Assembly (NCBI GenBank): GCA_047495785.1
Contig: JBLDXI010000042.1
Coordinates: forward strand, 4,092,001 to 4,156,000
Direction: 5' to 3'
Length of the DNA stretch: 64,000 nucleotides
DNA from: Lepidodermella squamata
Lineage: Eukaryota > Gastrotricha
Shown: piece by piece, positions 13,172 to 24,760 of the stretch
How positions within the stretch are numbered: the first letter of the stretch is position 1
Layout of the letters: each line of letters starts with the position of its first letter
The notes under the pieces: generated by a model
Told to the model about the DNA's origin: nothing
Database searches by the model: none
The model's input: the letters and a program-made list of their open reading frames with translations, nothing else
Made by a program: the position numbers and the translations under genes

Positions 13172-13237
13172 ATGGCCGACGCCCAATTCATGTTAGCTCA
13201 TGCGGTTGTGGGTAGACCAGAGAGGGGAGAATGGTAG
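13172..13237 (+). CDS. Possible 21-codon micro-ORF
   Basis: The ATG sits in a near-perfect Kozak context and the frame runs 21 codons to TAG; the peptide begins MADAQFMLAHAVV. It has no recognised homology. The GT just after GGAGAATG could be a donor, making this the first exon of a longer gene, but no convincing second exon was found. Confidence 0.2.
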   Translation: MADAQFMLAHAVVGRPERGEW

Positions 13238-13666
13238 ATGGGAGGTGGAGCTGCTTCCATTCTTATCGTTGCCGAAATAGAAGCTGTGTAGAAATCCGGC
13301 TGCATGGGGTACTGGCGGTAACTTCTCTTCTTGGCATCTTTGGCTCTTTAAATTGAACCATGCTTAAAACTTGAATACTAGTAACGCTTTTTTAAGCTGT
13401 GTTCTTTCGAAACCTGTTCTGTGAAATGTTTAAGGCAATCACATTCTTCTTTTCGAACGATTCGAACTGTCGTTTATTACGATTATGAAGTTATTTTTGT
13501 TCAGTTAAGGCTAGCAGCATAGAATAGCGGCAATGTGGCAGTAATTTAACATCATCAGATACATCACATTGGGACTCAACATTTAATACACAGGCTTTTT
13601 AATTGGACTTTGATTTTGATTTTAAGATAAACCGGCAAGTCTTATTCAATGATCGTACGAGCGGAA

Positions 13667-16009
13667 TTAATTACCACCGTTCCACTTGTACACGCACACG
13701 CGGCATCTGCTGATATGATCCGTAATCTCATCGCCCCAGCTCTTCTTCAAGATCTTGGCGCCAGGACGACGCTTTCCGCACAACTTCTTATCGTTGGCAG
13801 TGGCGACATCAACAGCAGTGGTGCTGGTTGCATTGACAGTTTGGATGGTTAGCCAATAGCTAGGGGAAGAAAATAAGATGCATTTCTTTTTTCAAGTTTG
13901 TTCCCTTAATTACCTGGTCCTGGTGGGGAAGAGTAAGCAGCTGTCACCCGCGGTGCATTCGACGAAAGGATGGGACCTGTAATTTGGAAGACATGATCCA
14001 GGCGATTCAAGATTCTGACCACCGCCCATTGCGCCGGTGGTATGCTGAAAAACCGAAAGCGATATGATTTAGATCTGGAAGAATAGCAAAGTTACCATGA
14101 CAAAGCTGTATCCAGTCCACAGTTCGCTTGAGGTGTATCCAGTTATCTGGAAGCAGTCCGGTAACTTGTTAGTCTGCGAATGGAAGGCGATGACTGGGCC
14201 GTGAGCCTCGCAAACTGCGCAACGACTGACGTAGTTTTCAGACTCGGAGCGAGGGACAACTTGGGTATCAGAGCCGAGAACGCCCGACAGCCAGCTTGAG
14301 GAAGTCGCGCGATTCTTGAAGTGGCAACGGCCATCGCTGCCGCAGAACATGAACGGCATTGGCTCGAACTCGCGAACGCAAGAGCCAGCACCGCCAAGGT
14401 CCTTGACGTGACCACGGCCTTCGTCTTCAGTGTGCAGTAGTGAATAGCCAGTCCAGAGGAGTGTTTCGCCACTTGCACATTTAATGTCGAGATTCGGAAG
14501 CTGGGAGTGGCGAACGTAGATGAACTTCTGAGCGCCATCAACAATAGGACCATCATCACCACGAGGACCCTTGCATCCGACAGGGCATTCGCCAGAGTCA
14601 CCCATCTTACCCTTGAGACCCTTATCGCCCTGGTATCCTTTCGGGCCTCGCTGACCGTTCTGGCCCTTGTCTCCCTTGAGGCCTTTTTCGCCTTTCTCAC
14701 CTGGAGCACCGTTGCGGCCTGGAGCGCCCTTTTCACCCTTTTCGGATCCAGCATAGCCCTTATCACCTCGTTCACCTGCGGCCCCACGGCTACCCGATGA
14801 CCCGTCTTGACCGGGAAGTCCGTCGCGGCCAGGCTCACCAGCGGTACCCTTGATGCCCTTTGTGCCCTTGACACCCTTGTCGCCACGTAAACCCTCTGGC
14901 GTGGCACCCTTATCTCCCTTATCCCCAAGAGATCCAGTTGGTCCCTTCTTGCCGCGAGCACCTTGGTCACCTTTGTCGCCCTTCAAAAATGAACTCGTGT
15001 AAGTCGGATGAATTATTTAGCCGTTATTCTTACCATATCTCCAGCAGGCCCTTCCACATCACTGCCATCAGCGCCAAGTTGGCCCTTTTCGCCTTGGAAA
15101 CCTTTCAGGCCACCGCGGTCGGGGTAGTTATCGCCCACTTCTCCCTCGTCGCCATCATCGCCCTTATCTCCCTCCTCACCGGGTCTTTCCGTGCCGTTCC
15201 AGCCGGGCTCGCCAGTTTCGCCAGCAGTGCCCTTCGGACCTTGAGTACCCGGCTCTCCGTAGTCACCTACGTCGCCGTTTCTGCCTTTCTCGCCCTGGAT
15301 GAAAAAGCATACTGAATTTAGGATAAATGAAAAGGTTCAGGAATTACAGCAACTCCGTAGCAGCCTTTAGCACCCTTCGGCCCAGGCGCACCCGGCCTGC
15401 CCTTCTCGCCCTGAGCTCCAGGAAGACCCGGGTAACCATTATCACCCTTGTCACCAGGCGCGCCGTTCTCAGCATCGGCACCACGGTGACCACGTTCGCC
15501 AGTTGGGCCTTCGTAGCCTTTAGGACCTTGAGGTCCAGGAAGTCCAGCGTAGCCCTTCGGACCTTGGGGTCCATCGTCACCCTGTGAAATGTATTAGGAG
15601 GCTGGCAATATTAGCTCTAGTTTTACCGTTCTGCCAGGGTATCCCTGTGGTCCAGGTTCACCTTGGTCACCTTGATCACCCTTCGGTCCTTGTTGACCAC
15701 GTGCACCCTTGGCACCTTTCGAACCCTGTACTCCGTCGCTAAAAATCACAAAACATTACGAAAAGCCAGGAAATTATGATAATTCACTTACGCGCCACAG
15801 ACACCTTGAGGGCCGGTGCGACCATAGTCACCCCTTTCACCGACATCACCCGCAACGCCCTTCGTACCTTGCTCGCCTCGCCTGAAGCAAAGGCCGTCGC
15901 GTTTCACGCGATCAAGATAGAGATTGACGGGACTCTCGACAGCTGACACAAAATCGCCGGCGATAATAACGGCGCCCAGAACAAAGATGGCGGCACTTGC
16001 GCTGTACAT
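13667..16009 (-). CDS. Short type IV-like collagen 1, spongin-type, with NC1 domain
   Basis: Seven exons on the minus strand: 16009-15792, 15738-15627, 15581-15348, 15294-15034, 14980-14096, 14044-13914, 13859-13667; 677 aa. A signal peptide is followed by an interrupted Gly-X-Y helix (about residues 40-418) rich in GEKG and GDKG triplets, then a C-terminal NC1 domain (about 425-677) made of two C4 repeats. The first C4 repeat has six Cys, including [11 protein letters not shown] and AGSC; the second has six plus one extra. True type IV chains are about 1,700 aa, so this is much shorter and resembles spongin short-chain collagens. The stretch that holds the sulfilimine Met93 in vertebrate NC1 lacks Met here. 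It is probably a secreted network-forming matrix protein. Exons begin and end on whole triplets, as is usual for collagen genes. Confidence 0.87.
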
Positions 16010-16645
16010 CTTTGTCCGCTCTGTTTAAACACCCTATATATGAATATGTGTACAATATCAGAAGGTTAGCAGCAGTAGCACGGGAAATTTTCAGCTGATT
16101 TTTTTCTATTATTCTGTTCACCGGCGTAGCGCGAGATCGGACGCACGGTTGCATTCGTTACGATGCGAGGTTTTTTCGTCGGAATACAGCTCGAAAACAA
16201 GCAGCGACGGCACCTGATGGAATGCGCGGTGCAACAGCAAGCGGTGGAAAGTGTTTTTTGAATAAAATTAACCCAACCATGCTTGGCTTTCAATTCGTCA
16301 TGCGGCGAAGTCCATCTGAACCCTTGCCCTCGCTAAACGAAACCAGGTTTACACAGGAATTGAATTTAAAAGTGGAAGAATGAATCAGCAAATAAACTGT
16401 TTTGATGATAAAAAAGAAATCGGAAAGTTCAATCGATCACATATTTTTATTTCGTATAATATCTCTCTTAGCAATCGATCATATGGCAGTTTCTGTTGTA
16501 ACACAGGATATTTTGGACAGACTACAATTTCAGAAGGAGCTGACATAAAGGTCAAACGGCGCATTACATTTTGTTTCACAGAAAATACACAGGATAGAGT
16601 TTTTGAACGATTTATTCCTTTCAATTTTTCAGAACCGGCTATTTT
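16010..16645. other. Spacer between collagen genes 1 and 2
   Basis: It holds the upstream region of collagen 1, including a TATATAG-like box at about 16034-16041 read on the minus strand, and the 3' flank of collagen 2. Open frames here show no recognisable protein. Confidence 0.45.
16611..16616 (-). terminator. Poly(A) signal of collagen 2
   Basis: AATAAA on the minus strand (TTTATT on plus), about 30 nt after the collagen 2 stop at 16646. Confidence 0.6.
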
Positions 16646-18832
16646 TTAGCTTTGCTGCTCGTAGCTGCAAACAACACACTGGCTCAGCTTGTCCATGACA
16701 GAGCTCGGGGTCAACAGTGCCGTCTTGTTGCTGTGGGCTTTCGCGGCGAGCCAGTAGCTAAAAAGTCCAAACATAATTAAGATGAAATGTAAAGAGTAAC
16801 AAGCTTACCTAGCGCGGTTTCCGAACAGATGGCAGTTGCCGTCAGCGTTGCATTCAATGTAGGGGTGGCTGCGGAACTCTGGCAAGCATGAACCAGGGGA
16901 TTCGAGCTGTTGGCCACTGCCCATAGCACCGTCAGTGTGCATAATGTGGCTGATGCCGTGCCACAGATAGCGCCAAGACCTCGGGCAGTTCGGCCTCTGG
17001 TTATTCTGCGAGTGGAACGCAATAACCGGGCCCTTGGCAACGCAAACGTGGCACAAGCTGATATACTTGATGACACCCTCTTTGCACAGCATGTCCTTGA
17101 ACTTTTCGGTGATGGGCGCTGCTAGCCAGTAAGACTCAGCGTGGCGAAGGGATTGCAAGCAAACTCCGTCACCGTTGCAAGTCATGAAGGGCATAGGATC
17201 GAAATGCTTAACGCAAGATCCGGCTTTTCCGAGGTCTTGAACGTGAGCCCTACCCTCGTCGGCAGTGTGCATAAGGGAGTACCCGGTATACAACAGATCA
17301 TGACCAGCTGGGCAAGGGCGCCCGTCGGAAGTTGCAGTACTTTCGTGGCGTTGCAGATGTCTGGCGTAAATGGTAAGAACATCACTGTTCCTCGCGGCAC
17401 CCGGGGCTCCTTTGTCGCCACGTTCGCAGGCACCCTGCTTGAATAAACCCGATTCACCCTGGTCACCCAACTCGCCATTATTGCCTTTCTCGCCCTTTTC
17501 ACCCGTGTTTCCCTTATCACCAAGATCACCAGCAGGCCCCTGGCGACCTTCGATTCCCTTATCACCCTTGACACCCTTCTCTCCAGGAGGGCCAGGGGTA
17601 TACAGCGTGTCGTCATCGGCAGAATCGCCCTCTAGGCCAGGGAAACCCTTCTCGCCTCGGTTACCTTTCAGGCCACGAGCACCAGGGCGACCAGTTTGCC
17701 CCTTGTCGCCTTGGTCACCCGGATCACCGCGATCGCCTCGCTCGCCGTCCTCGCCAACAGTTACCCCACCGTTCTCACCCGGGGCGCCTGCCTGACCTGC
17801 ATCACCCTTGAATCCCTTCTCCCCCTTGTCACCTTGTATTCCCTCATTTCCTGGATAACCTGGTCGCGAAACACCAGGCTGACCTTTAACACCGGCCTCG
17901 CCCTTGTCACCCTGCGCGAAATCAAATTCTTAATTGAAAATATGAGCAATAACTTAAAATCAAACCTCTTCACCGAAATAGAGAGCTGTTCCATTGCGAC
18001 CTGATCTGCCTTGCTCGCCCTGTAATATATTTCAGCCATTATGTCGTCATTTTCCACTTCCACTTTCGACTTACCTTGACGCCAGGCAAACCGCGGCTTC
18101 CTGTCACAGGTTGACCCTTCGGGCCGCGAAGTCCTTTGTCGCCCCTATCACCCCGAGCTCCTTCGGAACCAGCAGGGCCTCTTAGACCAGGAGTACCGTA
18201 GTCACCCTAATTTGGTATAACGAAGAGATAATGCGGAGATACGTCAAATTTTTCAAAGTTTACCGTGATTCCCTTGCAGCCACGATCACCTGATGCTCCA
18301 GGTTTGCCCTTTTCACCCCTTTGACCTTGCGGACCGGGAGCGCCATCCAAACCGTCGATGCCAGCGCACCCTGGATGTCCCTTAGCTCCGTCACTGCCCG
18401 GCTCTCCTGGATAACCAGGCTGGCCCTTATCACCTCTTGTACCCTGAACAGAATTTTTTCAAGGAATATAGCGGTAGAATTATAAGGCCTTACAGGTGAT
18501 CCAGGAGCTCCGTAGTCACCCCTATCACCTTTCAGACCAGTGCGGCCAGGGGATCCAGGTACACCTGGCTCGCCATAACCAGCGTTGCCCTTATCACCAG
18601 ATTCGCCTCGTCGACCAGGTTCTCCAGGGTCACCAGCGACGCCATCGGCAGCATCACGGCCTTGAAAACCCTTCACGCCCCGCTGGCCACGGTCACCCTT
18701 CTCGCCCCGATCACCCGTCACACCACATTCGCCGGGCGCTCCGCCACAGTCGCAATCCTGAGCTTGTGCGAATGAACCGGCAAAGAGCGCCAGCGCCAGG
18801 ATGCCGGCCTTAAGCAACCGACAAGACACCAT
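16646..18832 (-). CDS. Short type IV-like collagen 2, spongin-type, with NC1 domain
   Basis: Six minus-strand exons: 18832-18494, 18443-18264, 18206-18075, 18019-17966, 17911-16809, 16757-16646; 639 aa. A clear signal peptide ([17 protein letters not shown]) is followed by a short Cys cluster ([10 protein letters not shown]), then a Gly-X-Y helix (about 30-406) with interruptions. A two-repeat NC1 domain follows (about 410-639), with [17 protein letters not shown] and a final CVVC. The last intron sits at the same place and phase (phase 2, between AG and C of the Ser codon before YWL) as in collagens 1 and 3, which shows tandem duplication. The 18019-17966 exon encodes only 18 residues. The donor at 17965 (GTTTGA) is weak. 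It is likely a secreted matrix network collagen. Confidence 0.87.
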
Positions 18833-19489
18833 ATCTAAATCAGTCCGATAAAAAAAACAGCAACGGTGAGATTCGTAACCTAGCGATAATAGCGTTAGGG
18901 CTGGTGGAAAAAATAGGAGAAAAAATTAATTAGCTTGTAACGCTGGATAACACGGGATTCGGTATGGACGAGCTCGCCTACAGTTTCAGTGAGAGCTGGG
19001 TATGTGCTCATCAAAACAACGCTACGCGCCGGCGAAAAAATTGACTCGCCCGGTATAACATCGTAATTAAATGCACGAGAAACTTGCAATGTTAAAACGA
19101 GCGTTTTTTTCTCATCACCCTACAATTAGGTCCGGACTAAAGGCCACCAGGATTTAAAAGCGATGAATCATTATTTTCATCTGATGAACATGATTGCCCG
19201 TAACTTGTTAAAGCCAATGATCGATATACTTGTATGACCAAAAAATCTCAAAGATTTTAACTTTTCGAGTTTTCGTTTTATTATCGACATTTTCGGGTTA
19301 TTGATTTTTTATCATTTGTGATGGCAGTATTATCATTATTCACGTCTAACATTCACGGGTCATCATCAGATGAGCTATATTTCGAATAAAAGCACAGGAC
19401 GGGTGTTGCAATATCGGAGACAAAATATAATCAGTACACAGGTTTCAACAACAACTTGAATTCACTCGACATAGATTTAAAGGCAGTTT
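18833..19489. other. Spacer between collagen genes 2 and 3
   Basis: Upstream region of collagen 2 and 3' flank of collagen 3. No gene was recognised. Confidence 0.45.
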
Positions 19490-22025
19490 TTAACGACGCT
19501 TCTCAAGCAGCGGGTTGCGGCGTTCGAAATCGTGCTCACCGTCGATAGGTTCGATCAGCTTGTCGTTCGAGCAGACAATGCAACGGCTAACGTGACCGAG
19601 CACGTCGGCGGCATTCTTGATCATACTCGTTGTCTGTTCCGGACCAGTAGCCATCAACCAGTAACTGAAAAGCAATATGAAAGTCAGAACGCGCAAAAAG
19701 GAGACATCAACCGATCACTTACCTCATCTTATCAGAGAAGAAGAAGCAAGTTTGGTCAGCGTTGCATTCCAGGAAGGGATGGGCGTGGAACTTGGGCAGG
19801 CACGAACCTGGCGATTCCAGGCGTTGGCCACCAGCAGCTCGTCCAACGGAGTGCTGAAAAGAGAACAAGTTAAGCATTTTCTGAAGTTCAGTGACAAAAA
19901 TACCATGACGTAGCTGTAGCCAGACCACAAAGGAGTCCAGTTCTTAGGGCACTCAGGTGAGCGGTTCTTTTGGCTGTGGAACGCAAGCACAGGGCCTCGA
20001 GCCATGCAAACTGAGCAACGGCTGATGAAAGGCTTGATTGCATCTCCCCTAAGCAGCTGTTCCGGCCGCTTGTCAGCATCTTCGAACGACGCCGAAAGCC
20101 AATACGATTGAGCGGGCTGGTGGCCAGCTGAGGTAAGCTCTTCGTCCGTATCAAAGGCCTTGAGGAAGGGAGTCGGCGTGAAGCTGCGAATGCATGAGCC
20201 GGCTGCGCCAAGATCCTGAACGTTGCTGCGGCCACCGTCTTCAGTATGAAGAAGGGAGTAGCCGTTCCACAAGAATTTGTGGTAGCTCAAGCAGCCGCGA
20301 TGCTGCGACAGCTCCTTCGGAATCATTGAGTCTTGGAAGTGACGAGCGTAGATTTGGCCACCCTGAATGAAGGGCGAGTCGCCCTTTTCACCCTTAGGAC
20401 CATCATCGCAATCGGCGCCTCCCTTGGTGCCTTTCGGGCCCTGAAGACCTGCGTCACCTCGGGTACCACGCTCTCCCCTTTCGCCATCATCTCCGACGTC
20501 ACCGCGCGGTCCGGTGACGCCCCTGTCACCCGGCAAACCATCGTCGCCCTGTTCACCCTTCGGGCCATAGTTGATCCGGCTACGACCGCGTTTGCCCTTT
20601 TCACCATTTTCACCATCATCACCCTTTTCGCCAAGCTCGCCCTTGGAACCCGCATCACCCTTGTCACCCTCGGCACCTCTGTAACCGGTTTGGCCGGCAA
20701 TACCGGGTTCGCCCTTGCGTGAAATTCCAGGGCGACCAGCTGTTCCCTTGGGGCCTTGCTCGCCAATATCGCCAGCTGCACCAGGGTTGCCAACTGGGCC
20801 TTTATGACCCTTCGGACCAGGAATGGCTACGCCGTTGTCACCCTTAGCACCCTTATCACCTCGGACACCCTTGGGGCCGCGGAAGGCTTCGGCGCCATTG
20901 AAACCTTTCTCTCCCTTATCACCCCTCTCACCCTTGTCTCCCTTATCGCCAGAGATACTGTCACCACGCTCGCCCTTATCTCCTTGGTCACCCGGTACTC
21001 CACGGAGACCAGGTGCTCCTGGATATCCTTTTTCGCCCTTCTGGCCATCAGTGCCCTGAAATACATGCATATTATGTTGGTTTCAAGTGCAGCAGATATA
21101 AATACTCACTCGGTCTCCATGGTCACCGCGGCGGCCGGGGAATCCCGGGTCACCAACAGCACCATCGATGCCAGGCTCGCCTCTTCTACCATTCTGACCA
21201 TCACGACCGCGAACACCCTTTTCACCTTTAGCGCCTCGCTGACCGTCAGCACCAGGTAAGCCGCGGAGGCCTTGGTCTCCATCAGGGCCCTGGGGTCCTT
21301 CGCTTCCGGGTTCACCGTTTTCACCATGCTCACCGGAGGGGCCCTGAAATTAAACCTTAGCAAAATGAAATTCGCGATAAAATTCTTACCGGAAGACCAG
21401 GCAAACCATCAGGACCACGCAGCGTGTCGCCTTTCTCGCCCTTCTCTCCACGCTGACCCTGGTCACCATCGGGACCTGGTCTACCAACGGAGCCATCGCT
21501 GTAAAATGTCTTAGTTCAGTAAGTGATGCGCTTAATTTTTTCGTTACAAACCTGCCATCGCGACCAGCATAACCGCGTTCTCCATCGTCTCCAGTCGGGC
21601 CCTTTTCACCTGGAGCACCCTTGGCACCTGGTACACCCTTGCATTGACAGTTACGACGGGCGTCGATCATGTTGCACTCTGCGCTATTTGCCGACGAAGA
21701 AACTTCTTCTCCCTGAAAAGGACGCGGTGTTGAGGGAATTCTGCTGAGAATATAGGAAAGTTACCGGCAGAACGAAGGCGACAGACGAATCTCCAGCGCG
21801 GGGTCGAGCCTGAATGCGGCGAACGCGATTGGTCGTGACGCGACGACGAGGAGGTTTCGGGGCGGCTTGGGCGTCAGCAGTGCTGGCTGGAGCAGCGCCG
21901 CCTTGAAGTGCCTGGTCTTCCTGAGGTCCGCTTCCGAAAACCGTGATATCATAGCCGAACATTTTGAAAGCTTCGACGGCGCTTGCCGCCAACAGGACGG
22001 GCAGCAACAACTTGACCAATAACAT
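19490..22025 (-). CDS. Short type IV-like collagen 3, spongin-type, with NC1 domain
   Basis: Seven minus-strand exons: 22025-21765, 21712-21552, 21498-21390, 21343-21110, 21055-19904, 19853-19723, 19664-19490; 740 aa. A signal peptide (MLLVKLLLPVLLAASAVEA) precedes a basic and Ala/Pro-rich N-terminal region with a CNMIDARRNCQC Cys cluster. A Gly-X-Y helix spans about residues 97-487, then an NC1 domain with two C4 repeats (LWNGYSLLHT, AGSC, RCSVC; second repeat LWSGYSYVMHS, SPGSC, RCIVC). The C-terminus extends beyond the last Cys with a charged tail (ERRNPLLEKRR) absent from the two neighbours. It has the largest non-collagenous N-terminus of the three. The final exon phases match those of its neighbours. 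Confidence 0.87.
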
Positions 22026-24173
22026 CTTCTAAAAGGTGTCTACAATAACTGAAGAACAGGCCTGATCTCAAATAAAAACAAACAGGGTAGCATTGGAGTT
22101 GAAATTATTCATTGGTATTTTTTCTATTATTATGATGAGATGGTATTATCTTCTGCGTGTTTTTCCAATTGTTCCGGAATTTCAGCCGGTCACGATGCTT
22201 GAATCAAGCAACGGTGCAGTTGTTAATTTTCACGGCTAGGCAACACGGGGCGATGGACAATTTGCACTGTTCAGCTACGTGAATAAATTATTGTTGGACG
22301 CGGAAAAAAATGGGTTGCTTTGTTCGCTGTATCTTGTTTCGAATGAAAACACGCGCTACCGTTGCTGCTGCTATAGGCTTGACACGTCGGTTGTTATTGC
22401 AATGCTTCGAAAGAAAGACGGCAAACTTGAAACGGCAATAATAAAATCCACTTTCCTTTGAGCTGAAACGTGAACTTCTAAGATCATCTACGGCTTGAAA
22501 TTGCCAAGAATTTAGTCACCTCGTGCCGGTTCAATTTATCTCAGTCAGCAATTCGGTTATTTAGAGCAAGCTTTTTTTCTCGTGAAACTGCCCGTAACAA
22601 GTAACCTGTGAAGTGCAACAATGGCCTAACAAAACGATGTTTTAATGCAAATAAATAGGACGAATCGTTTATTTTTGCCATGAATAGCAGCGAATGCTAA
22701 CGAATGTAAAAAATAATAAAACACAATCAGAAAATTAAAAAAAAAATTAAAAAATCAGATAATAAACAGATACCATATCCATGTGGTGATTCACAATAAT
22801 ATTTAAGTAAAGAAAACTACATTTATGAGTATTCTTTGTCACGCATGATGCCTCGGGAGTATTTTTTCTAACTCCCACAATATATTAACAATGTTTTCCT
22901 TCAGGGTCTGCATTAGCTGGAAATAATTTATTCAAATAATGTTGCCTTGAATGTTCAACAAGGAAATGAAGGAAATACCTTTAGGTACAATTCTTACTAC
23001 TTCACTTTCGCAGAAACACCTCACATGTCTTGGGATACACTAATTTTCGATAGGAGCTTTCTCAATACCAAACCCGATTAATATCAACAAGAAGAATTGA
23101 TGCAGCAGTGCTACTAAACAGCGCTAGTGCGTCATTTGAAACATGGATGCAATGGCTGCCGTAGGTGAAATCAAAGGGCAGGTGTAAGCCTCGACAACCC
23201 ATGTATTCAGGTCAATGATTCTAAGTATTTTTCACCAACAGCCACGACATGCCGACCTAATGCTGCTGCGGAACTAATTCGGTAGTCGACACCAAGCGTC
23301 CGGATGAAAATCGAATCTTCGCTTGATATTCGGATGAGGATAAAAATGCAATAACGCTGTGTTGTTCGCAAATATGTACCATGCAAATAGAAATAGGGTC
23401 TGAAATTCGACGCACAACGAAATTTTCGAAGATGGACGAGTAATCATTCGTCAAATAGTTCGGAAATTTCATGAAATTGTTCGGAATGTGAAGGAGAAAG
23501 AGAAATCGAATCCCGTAGATTTTTAATTTGGTGATTTTCGATATAAATCGCAATTTCGCCTTTATGAACATATAACTGACGCTGATGCCAGAATAACACT
23601 CGGAAATTCAAACTGAGTCTGCAAAAAAGTCTGCACAAATTTTGCATTTTTTGGTTTTTCGGTTCCAAACGCTGCATTTATTAAGTAGTTTTCTGTATTA
23701 ATTTCGCATCGGAGAAAATATTTTTTCAAAATGATTAATTCTGGGCCATAATTATATTTGACCTTCACATATGCCGCTAAAAAATCTCTGACCGCGATAC
23801 GGCGCGCTGCGACGGTGATGGAAGCGTGGCGCTCGCACGATTCTGCTTCAGCCTCTTGTCATCTTCGTTCAGTCCGATCGATTGATTTAGTTTCGATTAT
23901 TTATATTTTGTGAAGTGCACCATTTTCTTGATACTCCAGTCGTGTTTGACAACAGTGTTTCCTCTGTCAGCTTTAAAGGTAAGACGTTGTTTATTGTTGA
24001 ATCACCTTTCGCAAATCAGCACTCTGTTCCCAACTCAACCTTAGTTGGGCTCAATTTTTTCAATTTGCTACATAAATTACTGATCGAAGCTTTTAGAAAT
24101 CATCACTTAATATGATTTTTGCGTTTTAATTGGTTACATTTTATTTTTCAGGTTTTCAATCGCACCATTCATC
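22026..24173. other. Intergenic region and ATG10 5'UTR
   Basis: Divergent spacer between collagen 3 and ATG10, AT-rich around 22700-22800. A probable 5'UTR intron of ATG10 spans 23979-24151 (AAAG|GTAAGA to TTTCAG). Open frames at 23257-23768 on the minus strand show no recognised protein. Confidence 0.4.
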
Positions 24174-24728
24174 ATGCTTACAGCCGAATCCTTTGCCGCT
24201 GAATGCATCAATTTTCTGACAATTTCGTGCGATTACGGCATGGATTGGGAACAAGTGAACAGTGGCACTTCTAATGTATTTACTGCTGACGCTGTTCTAC
24301 GAAATGAGGTCTTCCTGAGAAGAAAGGAGAAAGTGGCTTCAGTCTCAGATCATAGAGATTTGCTCAATGTCGAACATCACGTCTGTTTTAGCACTTCTTA
24401 CAACTGCCCAGTTATTTATATGAATGTATCGCGATGTAATGGATCTCGTTTGACTATCGAGGAGATTATTAGTGAGCTTTCACCCTCTATGGTGTGCGTT
24501 GAAATGTTACCACCATCTTCGTTCAGCCAAGCTGAACATCCTGCCATCGGTTCTCCCTTTTACTTCTTACACCCTTGCACAACTTCAGAGCTTATGCAAA
24601 AGTTAACCGATAGGCCCAAAAATGTCAACCAAATTGCTGCTTGGCTATCGGTTGTGCAAAGATATGTGTTCTTGAAGCTTTCTCTTCTCGATTACTTCAA
24701 ATCTTTAGAATCCAAAGCTGATGTTTAA
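24174..24728 (+). CDS. ATG10: ATG10-like E2 ubiquitin-like conjugating enzyme
   Basis: A single coding exon of 184 aa. ATG10 passes ATG12 to ATG5, a step needed for autophagosome membrane growth in the cytosol. The family signature is visible: LLNVEHHVCFSTSYNCPVIY matches the core beta strands, then a Q-x-EHPAIGSPF segment, and FLHPCTTSELM, where the Cys of HPC is the expected thioester residue. NQIAAWLSVV follows, as in animal ATG10. Length is near the usual 180-220 aa. An upstream AG acceptor at 24151 indicates a spliced 5' leader. The next gene starts only 32 nt after the stop. Confidence 0.85.
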   Translation: MLTAESFAAECINFLTISCDYGMDWEQVNSGTSNVFTADAVLRNEVFLRRKEKVASVSDHRDLLNVEHHVCFSTSYNCPVIYMNVSRCNGSRLTIEEIISELSPSMVCVEMLPPSSFSQAEHPAIGSPFYFLHPCTTSELMQKLTDRPKNVNQIAAWLSVVQRYVFLKLSLLDYFKSLESKADV

Positions 24729-24760
24729 TTTTTCGGTTATTTACGGTTTAGCTTGTTAAA
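24729..24760 (+). promoter_or_regulatory. 32-nt intercistronic spacer with splice-acceptor-like tract
   Basis: The gap between the ATG10 stop and the mut7A ATG contains a T-rich run ending in TTTAG, 8 nt before the ATG. It is too short for an ordinary promoter. It fits a trans-splice acceptor within a polycistronic transcript, which is an inference. Confidence 0.4.

Larger units (their letters stand above)
12705..13666. other. Intergenic region between receptor and collagen genes
   Basis: Mostly non-coding. It contains an AATAAA near 13020, a local duplication of the word GGCATCAAAT near 13050, a TATA-like box and a short Kozak-context ORF (listed separately). Minus-strand frames near 13200-13360 are open in all three phases, but no protein was recognised. 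Confidence 0.4.

Noticed and set aside
13200-13360. Minus-strand frames open in all three phases
   Set aside because: No conserved motif, start or splice signals that favour one frame.
14507-15587. Long plus-strand hydrophobic frames opposite collagen 1
   Set aside because: They are antisense shadows of Gly-X-Y repeats, which give open Ala/Leu/Pro-rich frames on the other strand.
17370-18004. Plus-strand Pro/Ser-rich repeat protein opposite collagen 2
   Set aside because: The SPLSP pattern is the reverse complement of the collagen triplets; splice phases support only the minus strand.
20323-21363. Alternative frames across collagen 3
   Set aside because: They overlap the coding exons in other frames and lack any domain; caused by the periodic triplets.
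23257-23768. Minus-strand frames of 68-104 codons upstream of ATG10
   Set aside because: No recognisable protein, low-complexity AT-rich DNA, no clear start context.
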